Below, in pieces: positions 14,979-15,912 of a DNA stretch of 15,912 nucleotides. Source of the stretch: CAZCBN01 sp964496975 (lineage in GTDB: Bacteria; Planctomycetota; Phycisphaerae; Phycisphaerales; UBA1924); contig CAZCBN010000070.1 of NCBI GenBank assembly GCA_964496975.1, forward strand, positions 1-15,912, written 5' to 3'. Positions within the stretch are counted from its first letter, which is position 1; each line of letters begins with the position of its first letter. A model generated the notes under the pieces. The model was not told the origin of the DNA. It was given only the letters and a program-made list of their open reading frames with translations, and ran no database searches. The position numbers and the translations under genes were made by a program.

Positions 14979-15809
14979 TCACCGGTCGATCACGTCCGGC
15001 AGTTCTTCAAGCCCCGCGGTCAGCACGCGCGGCCCCTCGTCCGTGATCAGCACGTCGTGCTCGTAATGAACGCTGAGCGAGCCGTCCGCCGTGAAGATCG
15101 GCCACTGGCGCCGCTCCTGCCGCGTCCGCCCCGTGCCCAGGCCGATCATCGGCTCCACCGCGAGCAGCACGCCCGCCTCGCACGGCACGTCGCAGTCGGG
15201 CCACTCGCCCGCGAACTCGGGCAGCACGTTGCTCACGTACGGCGGCGCGTGCAGCCGGCGGCCGTACCCGTGCCCGCCCAGCCCGCGCACCAGGTGCAGG
15301 CCCATCTCCCGCTCCACGCACCCCTGCACGGCCGCCGCCCAGTGCCGGTAGCGGTTCCCGGGCCGAAGCTCCGCGATCCCCCGGCGGAGCGACTCACGCC
15401 CCGCCCGCACGAGCCGCTGCACCGCGGGCGACATCTCCCCCATCACGTACGTCCACGCCGCGTCGCCCACCCACCCCCGGTGCATCACGCCGATGTCGAT
15501 GCTCAACACATCGCCCGCCTTCAGCGGATCGGTGCAGTACCCCGCCGTCCCGTGCACCACGCACTCGTTCAGGCTCAGGCACGCCTGCGACGGGAACGGC
15601 GGCATCGACCCGCCCGCCCGGTACCCGTAAAAGCACGACCGGCACGACAGCTTCTCAAGCAGCCGCCCGACAAACGTGTCGATCTGCCCCAGCGTCTGGC
15701 CCACCGCCAAAAAGCCCACCAGCTCCCGGTGAATCTCCACCACCTTCTCCGCGGACGCCGCCGCGGCGTCCACGTCGGCGGCTCGCAAGATGGGCGGCGC
15801 AGCGTGCAT
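14979..15809 (-). CDS. map: Type I methionine aminopeptidase
   Basis: 276 residues. Removes the initiator Met from nascent proteins in the cytoplasm, using two metal ions. All family residues are visible: His86 (VVHGT), metal ligands Asp105 (SIDIGV), Asp116 (WVGDAAWTY), His180 (GLGGHGYG), Glu219 (AVEPM) and Glu250 (HYEHD), plus His187 (RRLHAPPYV). The N-terminus is close to the standard bacterial length, with no SH3 or zinc-finger extension. The start ATG has no Shine-Dalgarno; TACGCT lies 6 nt upstream. It is first in a probable operon with trpA (41 bp downstream, or overlapping if the GTG start is used) and the acyltransferase. Planctomycete genomes often carry several map copies, so this may not be the only one. 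Confidence 0.94.
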   Translation of the reverse strand: MHAAPPILRAADVDAAAASAEKVVEIHRELVGFLAVGQTLGQIDTFVGRLLEKLSCRSCFYGYRAGGSMPPFPSQACLSLNECVVHGTAGYCTDPLKAGDVLSIDIGVMHRGWVGDAAWTYVMGEMSPAVQRLVRAGRESLRRGIAELRPGNRYRHWAAAVQGCVEREMGLHLVRGLGGHGYGRRLHAPPYVSNVLPEFAGEWPDCDVPCEAGVLLAVEPMIGLGTGRTRQERRQWPIFTADGSLSVHYEHDVLITDEGPRVLTAGLEELPDVIDR

Positions 15810-15815
15810 CCGCCA

Positions 15816-15821
15816 AGCGTA
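15816..15821 (-). promoter_or_regulatory. Weak TANNNT element 6 nt before map
   Basis: On the minus strand TACGCT is followed by 6 nt and then the map ATG; no Shine-Dalgarno is present. It matches the leaderless spacing seen at ligA and folD but is a poor -10, and could be chance. Confidence 0.2.
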
Positions 15822-15850
15822 GGAACCAACCCACCCCGCGGTCGCGCCCC

Positions 15851-15912
<62 letters not shown>

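Overview
The window is GC-rich throughout and reads as chromosomal DNA of a Planctomycetota bacterium, most likely class Phycisphaerae. That placement is inferred from gene content. It rests on a secreted FG-GAP protein with a C-terminal Cys-bounded ('GC-type') dockerin-like domain, a transmembrane Ser/Thr kinase with a large TPR-containing outer region, and an EF-hand protein with a dockerin-like last loop. Coding density is high, and very long antisense open frames occur, as expected at this GC content. No CRISPR array, insertion sequence, prophage or defence island is visible.

Layout. 1-439: 3' end of a UDP-glucuronate decarboxylase-type epimerase on +. It converges on, and overlaps by 7 bp, a biotin-domain-less carboxyltransferase gene (433-1950, -). 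2150-5152 (-): NAD-dependent DNA ligase ligA followed by a CYTH-domain gene. 5233-6162 (+): a folD homologue divergent from ligA. 6275-6592 (+): tatA-like. 6705-6778 (+): a CAU-anticodon tRNA. 7041-13225 (+): FG-GAP/dockerin-like protein, transmembrane kinase and EF-hand protein, closed by a strong intrinsic terminator at 13280-13305. 13335-15809 (-): a probable operon read map -> trpA -> NeuD/PglD-like acyltransferase. The window ends in near-pure poly-C (15851-15912), which looks like a contig-end artefact.

How the genes fit together. The left half is housekeeping: DNA ligation, one-carbon metabolism, carboxyl transfer and Tat export. The centre is a surface/signalling block in which a membrane kinase sits between two secreted proteins carrying Asp-rich metal-binding loops. 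The right half joins N-terminal Met removal, the last step of tryptophan synthesis and a sugar-modifying acyltransferase.

No wholly new system was found. The best leads are: (i) the FolD homologue has His at the usual Gln98 and Glu at the usual Asp121, suggesting an altered or monofunctional enzyme; (ii) ligA and folD both lack a Shine-Dalgarno but each carries TAAACT 6-7 nt before its start codon, a possible divergent pair of leaderless promoters; (iii) LigA has a 12-bp minisatellite expanding an acidic insert inside its zinc finger; (iv) TrpA keeps its catalytic residues but has changed two usually conserved positions, 27 and 102.
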